Assembly: GCF_045689245.1 (NCBI RefSeq)
Contig: NZ_CP136865.1
Coordinates: forward strand, 248,001-312,000
Source: Congregibacter brevis
Lineage (GTDB): Bacteria; Pseudomonadota; Gammaproteobacteria; Pseudomonadales; Halieaceae
Length of the DNA stretch: 64,000 nt
Direction of reading: 5' to 3'
Under the pieces are notes generated by a model that worked only from the letters and a program-made list of their open reading frames with translations, made no database searches and was not told the DNA's origin. Every line of letters begins with the position of its first letter. Within the stretch, counting starts at the first letter, position 1. The position numbers and the translations under genes were made by a program. Shown here in pieces: positions 17,680 through 27,522 of this stretch.

Positions 17680-19023
17680 ATGGAAAACACAAACGCACAG
17701 AGTGCCGAGTCCGGACAGATACCCAGCCTTGCGGTACTTATCGCCTATGGTTCACTGGCGTTCCCCCTGGCCGGGGCGTTCATCGCCTTACAGGTTATTG
17801 TTCCAACCTACTACGCGCAATCGCTGGGACTCAGCCTCTCTGCTATCGGCGGCATTCTCCTCGCTGCCAGACTCTGGGATTTATTCACCGACCCTGTCGT
17901 TGGCTATTTATCGGACAAAACTCCGGCTGCCTGGGGTCGCCGCAAAGCTTGGGTGGTCGCCAGTGCACCTCTGATAGCAGCCTCCGTTTGGGTGCTCTTT
18001 AACCCGCCAGAGAACGCCGGAAACACTTTTCTATTACTCGCGACCCTGGGGATCTATGTCGCGGGCACTATGAGTATTGTGCCCATGAACGCCTGGGGTG
18101 CCGAGATCAGTGAGTCCTACCATCAGCGCAGTCGCATCTCTGGTGCGAGGGTGATTTTTGGCCTCTCGGGGACGCTCGTCGCACTGCTTTTAGTGGACAA
18201 CAGTAACAACGAAACCCTGACAGAGTCTTTGTTTTCGATCACGGTTCTTACCCTAGTGGGGCTCGCAATTTCTACGCCCCTCGCGGCGGTAGTCGTGCCA
18301 GATCGGTCGGTTGTCGACACGCAGAAGAGCTCCCTGCGAGAGGCCATGAAGCTCCTCTCGCGTCCTTCACCCTTCCGCCGCCTGCTGCTCGCCTTTTTGC
18401 TTAACGGTCTCGGCAACGCGATTCCTGCAACCCTCTTCCTGCTCTACGTTACGCACGTTCTGGAAGAACCCGCGGTCGCCGGGCCTATGCTCTTCGGCTA
18501 CTTCGTCTGCAGCGCGGTATCAGTGCCCATTTGGGTGGCGCTCTCCAAGCGCTGGGGAAAACATCGCAGCTGGTGTATTGCCGTGATTGGCTCCTGTGTG
18601 TTTTTCTCCGTTGCGCCATTTCTGGGAAGTGGCGACGTCGTTCCCTACGCCGTTATTGTAGTAGGAACTGGTCTGATGATTGGGGCCGACTTAGCCCTAC
18701 CGTCAGCCATCAATGGAGACCTCATTGAGTGGGATGCTCTGGAAAACAATCGGCGCAGGCCAGGCCTCTTCTTTGCGCTTTGGGGTACCGCCTCGAAACT
18801 TGCCTATGCACTAGCCGTTGGCCTGATGTTCCCGGCGCTCGAGTTTGCCGGCTTCGACGCGACAATTACCAATGCTGCAGACGATGTACGGCTGCTTGCA
18901 GTGCTCTACGCAGGTCCGAGCTTGGTATTCAAAATCGCCGCGATAGTGATGATGTGGCGCTTTCCTATCGATGAAACAGAGCACCAGCGAATACGCGCCG
19001 CACTTGATGCTCGGGGCATCTGA
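17680..19023 (+). CDS. MFS transporter of the GPH cation symporter family
   Basis: A 447-residue inner-membrane protein with about 12 membrane segments. The glycoside-pentoside-hexuronide family signature is visible: LWDLFTDPVVGYLSDKTPAAWGRRKAW near residues 66-92 and the APLIAASVWVLFNPP segment after it. This family takes up sugars or other organic solutes with H+ or Na+. The neighbouring alkylsulfatase suggests that the solute could be a desulfated product, but this is only positional inference. Confidence 0.82.
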   Translation: MENTNAQSAESGQIPSLAVLIAYGSLAFPLAGAFIALQVIVPTYYAQSLGLSLSAIGGILLAARLWDLFTDPVVGYLSDKTPAAWGRRKAWVVASAPLIAASVWVLFNPPENAGNTFLLLATLGIYVAGTMSIVPMNAWGAEISESYHQRSRISGARVIFGLSGTLVALLLVDNSNNETLTESLFSITVLTLVGLAISTPLAAVVVPDRSVVDTQKSSLREAMKLLSRPSPFRRLLLAFLLNGLGNAIPATLFLLYVTHVLEEPAVAGPMLFGYFVCSAVSVPIWVALSKRWGKHRSWCIAVIGSCVFFSVAPFLGSGDVVPYAVIVVGTGLMIGADLALPSAINGDLIEWDALENNRRRPGLFFALWGTASKLAYALAVGLMFPALEFAGFDATITNAADDVRLLAVLYAGPSLVFKIAAIVMMWRFPIDETEHQRIRAALDARGI

Positions 19024-19085
19024 ATGCAGTCTGTAGTTTTAATGCTATCTCACTACTAGTCCATTACTAATTCATCACTAAGCGA

Positions 19086-19886
19086 GTGGCCCGCCCCATC
19101 AACGACTGGAACGCACGACAATACGACGATTTTGCCGAGCAGCGACAACAGGCTGCAATAGACCTTGTGGCCGCGATCCCGCCCCTGCGGGGCACAACGG
19201 AACCTGCAAAGATCACCGATTTGGGCTGTGGATCAGGTCTTTCCACATGCCTATTGACTGAACGGTGGCCCGACGCTGCAGTGACGGGCATCGACAAATC
19301 GCCCGATATGCTGGCACGGGCAGCAGAGCGTGTTCCCCAAGCCAAGTTTCAACAAGACGACATAGCAAACTTTAAAGCCACCCAGCCTCAGGAGCTTATC
19401 TTTGCCAATGCAAGTCTGCACTGGCTCCCGGACCATCGAAAGTTGTTCACGCATCTCGCTCAACAGCTCTCGTTCGGCGGGATTTTGGCTGTACAAATGC
19501 CAAACACGCTATCCGAGCCGAGCCATCAACTAATGTCCGAGCTTGCCCTTCGGCCGGCCTTCGCTGAGCACCTGAGTAATCTGAAGTCGGATCGTGAAGA
19601 CTTACTCACTCCCATGGATTACTACGATGCACTCGCGCCGGTGTGTGATGAGATTAAACTGTGGGAGACGCATTACCACCATGTCCTCGATGGCTCAAAA
19701 GACATTCTTCGCTGGTTTGCCAGTACTGGCTTGAAGCCATACCTCGACATGCTTCCCGAGGGTGAGCGGCCGGATTTCGAAAAGCAGTATATTGATGCGA
19801 TCGCTCTACACTACCCGTCGACGAGCGATGGAAAAGTGCTTCTTCGCCTGCCACGTTTCTTTGTCATTGCTCGCCGCCGCGCATGA
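19086..19886 (+). CDS. tam: Trans-aconitate 2-methyltransferase
   Basis: A 266-residue cytoplasmic SAM-dependent methyltransferase. It follows E. coli Tam along its length (recalled alignment): NDWNARQYDDFAEQRQQ at the start, SAM-binding DLGCGSG near residues 44-50, LIFANASLHWLPDH, GILAVQMPNTLSEPSH, and the ending LRLPRFFVIARR. Tam methylates trans-aconitate, an inhibitory by-product of the citric acid cycle. The start is a GTG at 19086; the conserved DWN motif begins six residues later, so the ATG-free start is acceptable. Confidence 0.9.
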   Translation: MARPINDWNARQYDDFAEQRQQAAIDLVAAIPPLRGTTEPAKITDLGCGSGLSTCLLTERWPDAAVTGIDKSPDMLARAAERVPQAKFQQDDIANFKATQPQELIFANASLHWLPDHRKLFTHLAQQLSFGGILAVQMPNTLSEPSHQLMSELALRPAFAEHLSNLKSDREDLLTPMDYYDALAPVCDEIKLWETHYHHVLDGSKDILRWFASTGLKPYLDMLPEGERPDFEKQYIDAIALHYPSTSDGKVLLRLPRFFVIARRRA

Positions 19887-19970
19887 TTGTCATACTGTAA
19901 AGGCAATAAACACTGCGGCTTCGAATCGTCGCGCTCCTTAGCAGACCTAAAACTTGGAAATCATCACACC

Positions 19971-20375
19971 ATGAGCACCTCTTATCAGGAAACGCTTCGG
20001 GTTCGCTTTCGCGATACCGATTCACAGGGCCATATGTTCTTCGCCAACTACCTTGTCTTCGCCGACGAGGTCGCGGGTAACTACATGCGTGAGCTTGGTT
20101 TTGACTGGAGCAACCCGGGAGGTCTTCCCTGCTATGTGTTCACGGCCAACGTGAGCTGCGACTACTTGCACGAGTGTTTGTCGGGTGATGAGGTTGAAGT
20201 GAGCATCGCTTACGAGCGCATCGGAAACACCAGCGCGACGCTGGGCTTCTCCATGCGCAGACTCAGTGACAATGTAAAGCTTGCGAAAGGCAGCTTCGCT
20301 CAGGTGTTTGTTGATCGAGAGACGCGCAAACCGACCCCGGTACCGGACTCAGTTCGCGCTGCATTCCCTGGCTGA
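19971..20375 (+). CDS. Acyl-CoA thioesterase, 4-hydroxybenzoyl-CoA thioesterase-like
   Basis: A 134-residue single hotdog domain. The YbgC/4HBT signature is visible: VRFRDTDSQGHMFFANYLVFADEVAGNYMRELG at about residues 11-43, with the catalytic aspartate in DTDSQGH. It should cleave acyl-CoA thioesters in the cytoplasm. The ATG at 19971 begins directly before the conserved fold; an in-frame start at 19887 would add 28 residues without family support. The gene ends 14 bases before the end of the convergent giant surface protein gene. Confidence 0.85.
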   Translation: MSTSYQETLRVRFRDTDSQGHMFFANYLVFADEVAGNYMRELGFDWSNPGGLPCYVFTANVSCDYLHECLSGDEVEVSIAYERIGNTSATLGFSMRRLSDNVKLAKGSFAQVFVDRETRKPTPVPDSVRAAFPG

Positions 20376-20388
20376 CTAACGGAAAAGC

Positions 20389-23300
20389 CTATACTCGGGC
20401 AGGCGCCAACTTGGGCGAAGCCACGGCCATGAGCATGAGAGCAAGAAGTAGCAACACCCAACGAGGACTCACTGGGACGCTCTGCACTCGGAAGGTTCCA
20501 GGCGGCTGTGCAGCACAAGCTGGCGTCGCCGGAGGATAACTCACTGTGGCGGTTCCTGTCGGGTTGAACTCAACCTCGAGTGTCATAGTCGGACGGCGAT
20601 CATCAGGAACTTCAACCCACTGCCCATCTGTGAACGCCCAACCTGGCCAGCCTGTGCCATTGCCGCTGGCATCCACGCTCGCACCAGGCCACAGCAATCG
20701 ACCGGATCCAGGCTGATTAACACGCTCTTCAGCGATTCTGGCTCCCGGGGTCACCCATCGAACTGTCACGTTGGGCGCCGATACACCCGCGAAGCCATTA
20801 ATGCTGTAATCCACATAGGGCACATCGTTGACACATACGGCATTAACGCTAAGTGACAGAAGCGCAGGCGCTATTTCACCGAAATTATAGTTAATACCCG
20901 CATCACCGGGACCCAGCGTGATGGCCGAATTTACATCATTGGCATTCACACCAACCGACGAACCGCCCACAGTGCCCACTGCGTCCAAGCCATCTACCCA
21001 ACCACCGGGCTGGACCTCGGTTACGGTGTAATCGCCGGGAGGCAAATTAGTAAAGCTCCAACTGCCATCCGCAGCTGTGGTTGTCGTTAACGTCACGGGG
21101 CCAGTTAGGGTTATTTCTACACCACCAATACCCGACTCATCAGAATCGAAGAAGCCGTCATTGTTCTGATCGAAGTAAACGTTTCCGCTCAAAGAGGCGG
21201 GAAGCACCTCTGAGAAATTGTTATCGGGGGAACCGCTGACCTCAGTCGCAGTTCCAGCGTTATCGCCTAGAACAATACCGGTTATTTCACTACTGGTATC
21301 CGTGGGATTGGCGGCAGTACCAGCGCTACCAGTGCTCGCGCCAAAGGGAACAATCGTGCCTTCGGTAGTTACACTATTGAAGGTACTGGGGGGCTGCGTT
21401 GGCTGACACACCGAGTAAGTCCCTGCGGGCAATTCGTCAAACAGATAGTTGCCCTGAGCGTCCGTGCTGCTTGACTCAAGCAATACCCCACTGCAGCTTC
21501 CACCGCTGCGAAGCTCAATGGTATTCCCGGTGATCGGCATGGAGTCACCCGGTATAAAAACACCATTGGGTACCGTCTGCGGATCCAGGAAGACCTTACC
21601 GGCGATGTAGCCCAAGGTACTCAGCTTCAAGGGTGCCTCGGTGGGCATGTCGTTAGGCCCCAGGTCAGTTTGCAGGGCGCCAACAGAAATACTGTTCAAA
21701 TAGTCCCCGGCGTCATTTGCTGTTACGTCAATGGACACAACACAGCCACCCGGTGGAATCACCGTACCGCTATCAATACGCACCGTACTGGCACCAGTCG
21801 CCGCGGTGATAATTCCCGTACCTCCGGGGCAGTCTGTTGTGATGTTGCTAGGGGTAGCAACGATCATGGCACCGGGTGTCGCGGGCAAGCTGTCCACCAG
21901 ATCACTGGTGAGGGTCGCCGCTACGTCGTTGCCGTTCCCGAGAGTCAATCGCAAGGTTGACGATGTGCCCGGTGCAATAACCGGCGGCTCAAAGGTCTTG
22001 CCGATGGTTGGTGGTTCGCTCACCACCAACTGGGACTGCGTCCCCGGATCGTTGTCGATACCTTCAAAACTGGTGACATCGCCCACGGGGATTTCATTGG
22101 TGTAAACGCCGGGGACGTTACTGAACACATCGGCCGTCACAATACATATCGCATCTGCGTCGCCAGCGGCGCCAAGACTCGCACCGGTGAGAGCTAGAGT
22201 TTGGCCGTTAGCTTGCCCCGTCACGACACCATCGGTACAGGTCGTCGCGACATTGGCGGGAATCGCCAGGGTCACTCCATCCGGAAGGGCATCAGTAAAC
22301 CGAACCTCCGTAAGCGGGATATCGTTGGGGTTCTCAATGCGAATAGTCAAAGGGGCGCTCACACCTGGCAAACGCACCGCTTCACCCGTGGTGAACCCGT
22401 TAGGGTCTCCAGCATCAAGGGTCAAATCATCAAAAGCTTTATTAACAACGATACGCTCACGCACCTGCAAAGTGCTGGTAGCCGGAGGATGCGGCACAGG
22501 CACTCCGCGAACAGTCAAAGAGTTCTGAGGGATAACGTTGTCGTAGGTGCCCAGGGTCGACGACACTACGTTGACTTCCAGAAAACAGCTGGCTGCCGTA
22601 GAGCCCGATGCGGCACCGATAGAGCCGTTACTGATACTCACGCTGGCGGTATCCGGAAAGCTGATCGTCGCCAAGCCACCACAGCTACTGATAGGGTTTG
22701 GATCTGCTGCGTTCTCGAGACCTGCCGGGTAACTGTCAGTCAAGGAAAAATCGGTAAGCGCCGCCGCGTTACCATTGAAGAATTCAATCCGTAGACGCGA
22801 TGGCTCATCCGCCGAGACGACTGCCGGAGTGAACAACTTTGTCACGCCAACTTCACTGGTCGTACTCAGCGTACTCTCGGCAAAGGAAGTGCTGTTCGTC
22901 GCTCCTTGATCAGACTCAATTGCGCCTACGGGAATACGGTTAGTAATGGTTCCCACCGACGTGGACGTTACCTGCACTGAAATCGAACAGGCGACCCCTG
23001 ACAGGATGTTTGCCTCGGACAAACGCACGTTATCGCCGCCCGGAGATGCAGTGACCACACCTCCGGGGCAAGTAGTGCTGGCATTCGGCGCCGGCGCAAT
23101 CTGCATGCCATTAGCCGTAGCCCCGGCAATTCCTCCCTCAGTGAACCAATCAACTACGGAAACACCCGTCAGATCCTGACTGCCATTAGTAATATCGATG
23201 GTCAGCGTCGAAGACTGCCCCGGAACAATCGTTCCTGGATTTATCGATTTCGAAATAAGGGGAACCCCGGGTGGCTCATAGAGCAGCGTAGCGGTTACTG

Positions 23301-25983
23301 GTGAGGTATTGAGGATGCCGTTATCCGCAGTAATAGCACCCGCAGGAATTTCATTGACCCAGTTACTAGTACCGCTAACTTCCACATCAACGAGGATCGC
23401 GCAGCTCGCATTTGGCGCCAATACTGCGTCACTGAGAGATACCGTGGTGCCGCCGCTCGGCGCATCGATCACAGGCGGCCCAGCGCAGTTACTGTATGCC
23501 ATAGCAGGGCTTGCTATAACCATCCCTGATGGAAGCACATCAGTTGCGGCTATTCCGGTGATAGGCTGAGTACTATCGACATTGGTGAAACGAATTTCCA
23601 GTGTACTCGTCCCCCCATCGCTGATGCTGGAGGGCGTAAAGCTCTTGCTAGCCTGCAAGGCGGGCGAATAATTAACCGTCGCGCTATCATCTATGGCAGA
23701 ACCCAGTGGCGCGAGCGCAGTCACACTACCGTCAGCGTTTGGACGATTACCGTTGGCTTCAGCAGTGTTCGGGTAGCTACCTGCGGGACCCACCACGTCA
23801 ACTTCGATGGCACATACGCCGGGGTCACTGCCAGAGTAAGCCGGTACAGCAGCATTGTTTAGAGAGACCGAAGTGCTTCCGGCGGTCGCTATTAGCGTGC
23901 CGCCACAGCTGTTGCTGACATTAGCCGGTGTCGCGATACGCAGCTGCTGGAACGGGCCGTCTTGGGGCAACGTGTCGCTAAAGACCACATCGGAAAGGGC
24001 CTCAGCGGCAAAATTACGTAACTCCAATCGCATGCGAACGGGTACACCCTCGGCCTCTGCCACAACGTCAATGGTGTTGAAGGTCTTCTCAAACTCCACA
24101 GGTGAACGCAGGCTAGTAGTGACGGTGTTCGAAGCACCTTGATTACACACCTCACCACCGCCCGGGTTAAAACACACACCCCCTGCATTAATGACGTTAG
24201 GTGTATTGGTCGTAGCATCGGGGTCAATCATCACCCAAAAGCTGACGACACATTCCCCGGGAGAGCCGGCTCCTGTTCGAGCCGGGACCGTGGTTATCGT
24301 AAAATCGATAGATGTATCGCCTTGCGCTGCGCCGTTAGTGCTCAACCCACAGGCAGAAGACGGTTCGAATGCTCCACCGGTTAACAGGCTTGATCCGTTT
24401 TGTAGTGTGTCGGCAAGGCTGACGTTACTTAGCACTGAACTCGAGAAGTTCTGAACAGTGACTTGATACTCCACCGCCTCGCCCGGCGCCGCGTTAGAGG
24501 GTGTCCGTGCTTTAAGGACGCGTAAGCGGTCGGCAACAATGACGGTAGCGGAGCGCTCCTGACTGATGATATCCGGCTGCCCGGTTATTGAAACAGCCCC
24601 TTGCAAGATACTGTTGGTATAAGTCACGGGTGTGTCGGGATCGGTATTCACCGCGGTGTAATCTACGGTGATCGCGCAGCTGCCATTTGCTGGAATAGCA
24701 AATCCGCCCACAGAAAAGCCCTGTCCGCCGCCTTCCAAGCTCGCACTGCCGCCGGCACAGCTGTTCGCAATTGCTCCTGTGCTAGCGATCGTCACGTTCG
24801 CGGAGTTGGGCGTTCCGATGGGATTGTCCGTAAAGTTGCTTACCGGCAGAGCGGCGCCGCTGTTATTACTGAGCGTCACCGTAAACTGCCCCGTCGTCCC
24901 ACTGGCAAGTACCGAGGGGTTAAAGTTTTTGTTGATTGCCAACGGCGACCGCACTCGCGTAGAAGCCGAAGCATTCTGTGCCGGCATAACGCCCTGCAGG
25001 CTTGAGAAGGACGATGCTTCGATGACGTTCGAGGGCGTTACCTGGTATTCACCATCTGTCTGTCGGGCCCGAACCTCCACCTCGACGGTACAACTGCCGC
25101 CGGCCGCCACGGTGACGCCGCTGATTGCCACCTGAGCTGCCGCGCCCTGGGTTAGAACCACTGTTCCTCCCCCGGCGACACAGGTACCCGTAGCAGGAGC
25201 ACCCGTGGGCTCTATAACTGCGCCATTACCATTAATAACGGCATCTGGTAGACCGCTGTTGGGGAACATGTCAGTAAGGGCGACATCGTCGAGACCAACG
25301 TTACTGTCGGGATTATTGATCGTGATCGTCAGGGTTCGAGTATTGCCACCCAACACCAGAATGTTGTCACTGCTAAACGCTTTACTCACCGTCGGTCGCT
25401 CCACCGCCCGTACGGTAATGGCCTGGGGCCCACCGGTAGCGTTGACGCCTTGATCAGCGTTAACGGCACCCGCCGCCACCTCCAGGTTGAGTGTTGTGCT
25501 GGAGCCATCAGTCGAGAAGGCTCTGGTGGATAAGTCCACGTAGCACTCGCCAGAGCCGGCAACGCCATCAATTCGCGCCGGAATGTCAACGCCGCTTATC
25601 ACTATGGACGAAGATCCTGGCGTGACGGTGAGCGTACCGGTGCCACAGCTGCCGTTGAGCGCCGAGGTACCTTCGCCAATGACCAGCCCCGCAGTACCGA
25701 AGGTTTGGAAAGCGCCGTTAAAAGATACGCCGGTGATAGGGTTGACGATGGAGTTGTTGCTCAGAGTTACTCGTAAGCTAGTCAGCTCCCCGGGAAAGAC
25801 TGTAGTTGAGTTCGGCGCAACTGGACCGGTGTTAACCGTAACGTTGAAATCAGGGTTTTGAGACCAGGCAAGACAACTTGCGAGTAGCGCGGATATGCAG
25901 ACGCCCACTTGCAGTAGACGGCGAAAAATACCCCAAACAGGCTCGATGTTAGGTACAAGGCCTTCGTGTTTCTTGCTGCGCAT
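20389..25983 (-). CDS. Giant secreted surface protein with DUF11/DUF7933-like repeats and SdrD-B domains
   Basis: About 1,864 residues from the ATG at 25983, which precedes a long-N-region signal peptide (hydrophobic LLQVGVCISALLASCLAWS, then QNPDFNV). About ten tandem beta-sandwich repeats of 120-140 residues follow; most begin with K-x-F-x-P or a variant (for example ASKSFTPSSI, IGKTFEPPVI) and contain SxTDxLPxG and a cysteine pair, matching DUF11/DUF7933-type repeats. Two SdrD-B-like domains follow (IAGKVFLDPQ and LSGNVYFDQNNDGFFDSDE). The C-terminus is VPVSPRW, a hydrophobic stretch and a basic tail, resembling an IPTL-CTERM sorting signal. It is probably an adhesin or surface stalk. A start at 26034 is the longer alternative. 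Confidence 0.8.
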   Translation of the reverse strand: MRSKKHEGLVPNIEPVWGIFRRLLQVGVCISALLASCLAWSQNPDFNVTVNTGPVAPNSTTVFPGELTSLRVTLSNNSIVNPITGVSFNGAFQTFGTAGLVIGEGTSALNGSCGTGTLTVTPGSSSIVISGVDIPARIDGVAGSGECYVDLSTRAFSTDGSSTTLNLEVAAGAVNADQGVNATGGPQAITVRAVERPTVSKAFSSDNILVLGGNTRTLTITINNPDSNVGLDDVALTDMFPNSGLPDAVINGNGAVIEPTGAPATGTCVAGGGTVVLTQGAAAQVAISGVTVAAGGSCTVEVEVRARQTDGEYQVTPSNVIEASSFSSLQGVMPAQNASASTRVRSPLAINKNFNPSVLASGTTGQFTVTLSNNSGAALPVSNFTDNPIGTPNSANVTIASTGAIANSCAGGSASLEGGGQGFSVGGFAIPANGSCAITVDYTAVNTDPDTPVTYTNSILQGAVSITGQPDIISQERSATVIVADRLRVLKARTPSNAAPGEAVEYQVTVQNFSSSVLSNVSLADTLQNGSSLLTGGAFEPSSACGLSTNGAAQGDTSIDFTITTVPARTGAGSPGECVVSFWVMIDPDATTNTPNVINAGGVCFNPGGGEVCNQGASNTVTTSLRSPVEFEKTFNTIDVVAEAEGVPVRMRLELRNFAAEALSDVVFSDTLPQDGPFQQLRIATPANVSNSCGGTLIATAGSTSVSLNNAAVPAYSGSDPGVCAIEVDVVGPAGSYPNTAEANGNRPNADGSVTALAPLGSAIDDSATVNYSPALQASKSFTPSSISDGGTSTLEIRFTNVDSTQPITGIAATDVLPSGMVIASPAMAYSNCAGPPVIDAPSGGTTVSLSDAVLAPNASCAILVDVEVSGTSNWVNEIPAGAITADNGILNTSPVTATLLYEPPGVPLISKSINPGTIVPGQSSTLTIDITNGSQDLTGVSVVDWFTEGGIAGATANGMQIAPAPNASTTCPGGVVTASPGGDNVRLSEANILSGVACSISVQVTSTSVGTITNRIPVGAIESDQGATNSTSFAESTLSTTSEVGVTKLFTPAVVSADEPSRLRIEFFNGNAAALTDFSLTDSYPAGLENAADPNPISSCGGLATISFPDTASVSISNGSIGAASGSTAASCFLEVNVVSSTLGTYDNVIPQNSLTVRGVPVPHPPATSTLQVRERIVVNKAFDDLTLDAGDPNGFTTGEAVRLPGVSAPLTIRIENPNDIPLTEVRFTDALPDGVTLAIPANVATTCTDGVVTGQANGQTLALTGASLGAAGDADAICIVTADVFSNVPGVYTNEIPVGDVTSFEGIDNDPGTQSQLVVSEPPTIGKTFEPPVIAPGTSSTLRLTLGNGNDVAATLTSDLVDSLPATPGAMIVATPSNITTDCPGGTGIITAATGASTVRIDSGTVIPPGGCVVSIDVTANDAGDYLNSISVGALQTDLGPNDMPTEAPLKLSTLGYIAGKVFLDPQTVPNGVFIPGDSMPITGNTIELRSGGSCSGVLLESSSTDAQGNYLFDELPAGTYSVCQPTQPPSTFNSVTTEGTIVPFGASTGSAGTAANPTDTSSEITGIVLGDNAGTATEVSGSPDNNFSEVLPASLSGNVYFDQNNDGFFDSDESGIGGVEITLTGPVTLTTTTAADGSWSFTNLPPGDYTVTEVQPGGWVDGLDAVGTVGGSSVGVNANDVNSAITLGPGDAGINYNFGEIAPALLSLSVNAVCVNDVPYVDYSINGFAGVSAPNVTVRWVTPGARIAEERVNQPGSGRLLWPGASVDASGNGTGWPGWAFTDGQWVEVPDDRRPTMTLEVEFNPTGTATVSYPPATPACAAQPPGTFRVQSVPVSPRWVLLLLALMLMAVASPKLAPARV

Positions 25984-26244
25984 ATTTTTGCCCGGTTTGT
26001 GATGTCGCCACAGGTCAACAAGCAATCCAATCAAGCTCTGCTCATTGGACAGCGCACCATCTGCATTCCATTTCTAGTTTTATAATCTAATTAAGCCATG
26101 TTAGCGGCGTTAACTTAAGTACCTTTAGCAAGATATGAGACATAAAGCACACTTATCGGCAAAATCTCAGAAATTTATGGTTTTTGTGCGCAATTTTAAA
26201 GATTTTGTATTTTTGGGGGCTGGTACACTGTCGGTCAGAACCCT

Positions 26245-27471
26245 GTGCAGAGCGAGCTTCGAAATAATTCCGTGACCTTTCAGCGCCTATTCCTCACGAC
26301 AATGGCATTTGTTGTCGGCAGCGTTGTCACCGCCCTGATACTCAAGCCCGAGTTGCGCGGATGGTTTATTGTGGAAAAAGCTCGGGCTAACGCCGCGCTT
26401 TACGCCCCTAGAGACTGGAACCGAGTCACTGCTTCAAAGCTCAATATATCGGTGTTCGCCTTCAGCGACCGCAATCGCAACGGTCTTTATGACACCACCG
26501 ACAAGCCGCTGAACAGAATCGCCGTGCGTTTAACGCGGCCCGATGGCAGCACGCGAATAGAGCGTTCCAACATTAATGGATTCGCGAATTTCAGCATGCA
26601 GAGAGATGGCGCCGATGCCGATATCTCTCAGCTCAGCGAAGCTTATGAGTTTGAGTTACTACCTCCCCCGGGTTGGGACATTACCACCAACAATGCCGTC
26701 CAAAGCTCCAGCTTCCGGGCAGTTCGCGGCGCCATCAGCGGCATCGGAGCGGATACACCCCCAAAAGTTGTTGGCCTTGCGCCTGCTCCAAAACTAAGAG
26801 GTCGTGCTTCAGTGTTATCCGGCATTGTGAAAGCGGAATCTGACCGAGGTGCCAAGCTCAACTCATCGGTGGATGACAGCGGTCACTTCGCCTTTACTCT
26901 TGCCCCGGGAAAATGGAGCATCTCGCAAGATGAGCAAGAGAGTTCCCGCCAAGTCGACGTAGGCTATGCCCCGATAATCCTAGGAACTACCGTATCAGCG
27001 GCCTCGGATCGATCTATACCGAAGAGGGCAATCACGGTCGGCTTTGATGACATTGACCGGTCGCCTATTGAGAAAATCGCCTCGGGTTACGCAGGCCTCG
27101 CCTGGGACTATCTGCTGGCCGTGGACAATCAGTTCTACAAAGGACCGGGCTACGTTAATGGACTTATGAGCGGTTCCAAGGTTGCCTATAACAGCTCCGG
27201 TCACCCCGTAAGCATTTCCGCATTGCGAGCAGATGAGAGTTTCGACTTTGTAGGCGGATACTTCTCGGTCGCCTGGCACAATGCGGAAGGCGAAACACTA
27301 CACATCAAAGCCTGGCGGGATACTGAACTAGTAGCCGAGGATAAGCTGACGCTCAGCCATCTGACACCAGTTTACTTTCAGGCGGACTACCTGGACATCA
27401 CCAGACTGCAGCTTGAAACCGAACACTACTGGCAGTTCGTGGTGGATGACCTGCGGTTTGCCCTCCCTTGA
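26245..27471 (+). CDS. Membrane-anchored SdrD-B-like surface protein
   Basis: A 408-residue protein with one N-terminal membrane segment (about residues 14-33) and no C-terminal sorting signal. Residues 60-120 form an SdrD-B-like domain with a calcium-style FSDRNRNGLYDTTDKPL loop. The last 150 residues (GFDDIDRSPIEKIASGYAGLAWDY through FVVDDLRFALP) match the jelly-roll module common in PEP-CTERM proteins. The ORF starts with GTG at 26245; a second GTG lies at 26272, and neither has a clear ribosome site, so the start is uncertain. It diverges from the giant repeat protein, whose SdrD-B domains it shares in type, so the two probably work together at the cell surface. Confidence 0.7.
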   Translation: MQSELRNNSVTFQRLFLTTMAFVVGSVVTALILKPELRGWFIVEKARANAALYAPRDWNRVTASKLNISVFAFSDRNRNGLYDTTDKPLNRIAVRLTRPDGSTRIERSNINGFANFSMQRDGADADISQLSEAYEFELLPPPGWDITTNNAVQSSSFRAVRGAISGIGADTPPKVVGLAPAPKLRGRASVLSGIVKAESDRGAKLNSSVDDSGHFAFTLAPGKWSISQDEQESSRQVDVGYAPIILGTTVSAASDRSIPKRAITVGFDDIDRSPIEKIASGYAGLAWDYLLAVDNQFYKGPGYVNGLMSGSKVAYNSSGHPVSISALRADESFDFVGGYFSVAWHNAEGETLHIKAWRDTELVAEDKLTLSHLTPVYFQADYLDITRLQLETEHYWQFVVDDLRFALP

Positions 27472-27522
27472 AGCCGCAGGCCCTTAACAGCTAAAGCCGC
27501 AGACGCGTGACAACCAAAGTCG

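Noticed and set aside
20389..26034. Many plus-strand frames inside the giant surface gene (for example 21670-21960, 22201-22794 and 24601-25005).
   Set aside because: They are antisense to low-complexity repeats; none has a ribosome site, signal peptide or family pattern.
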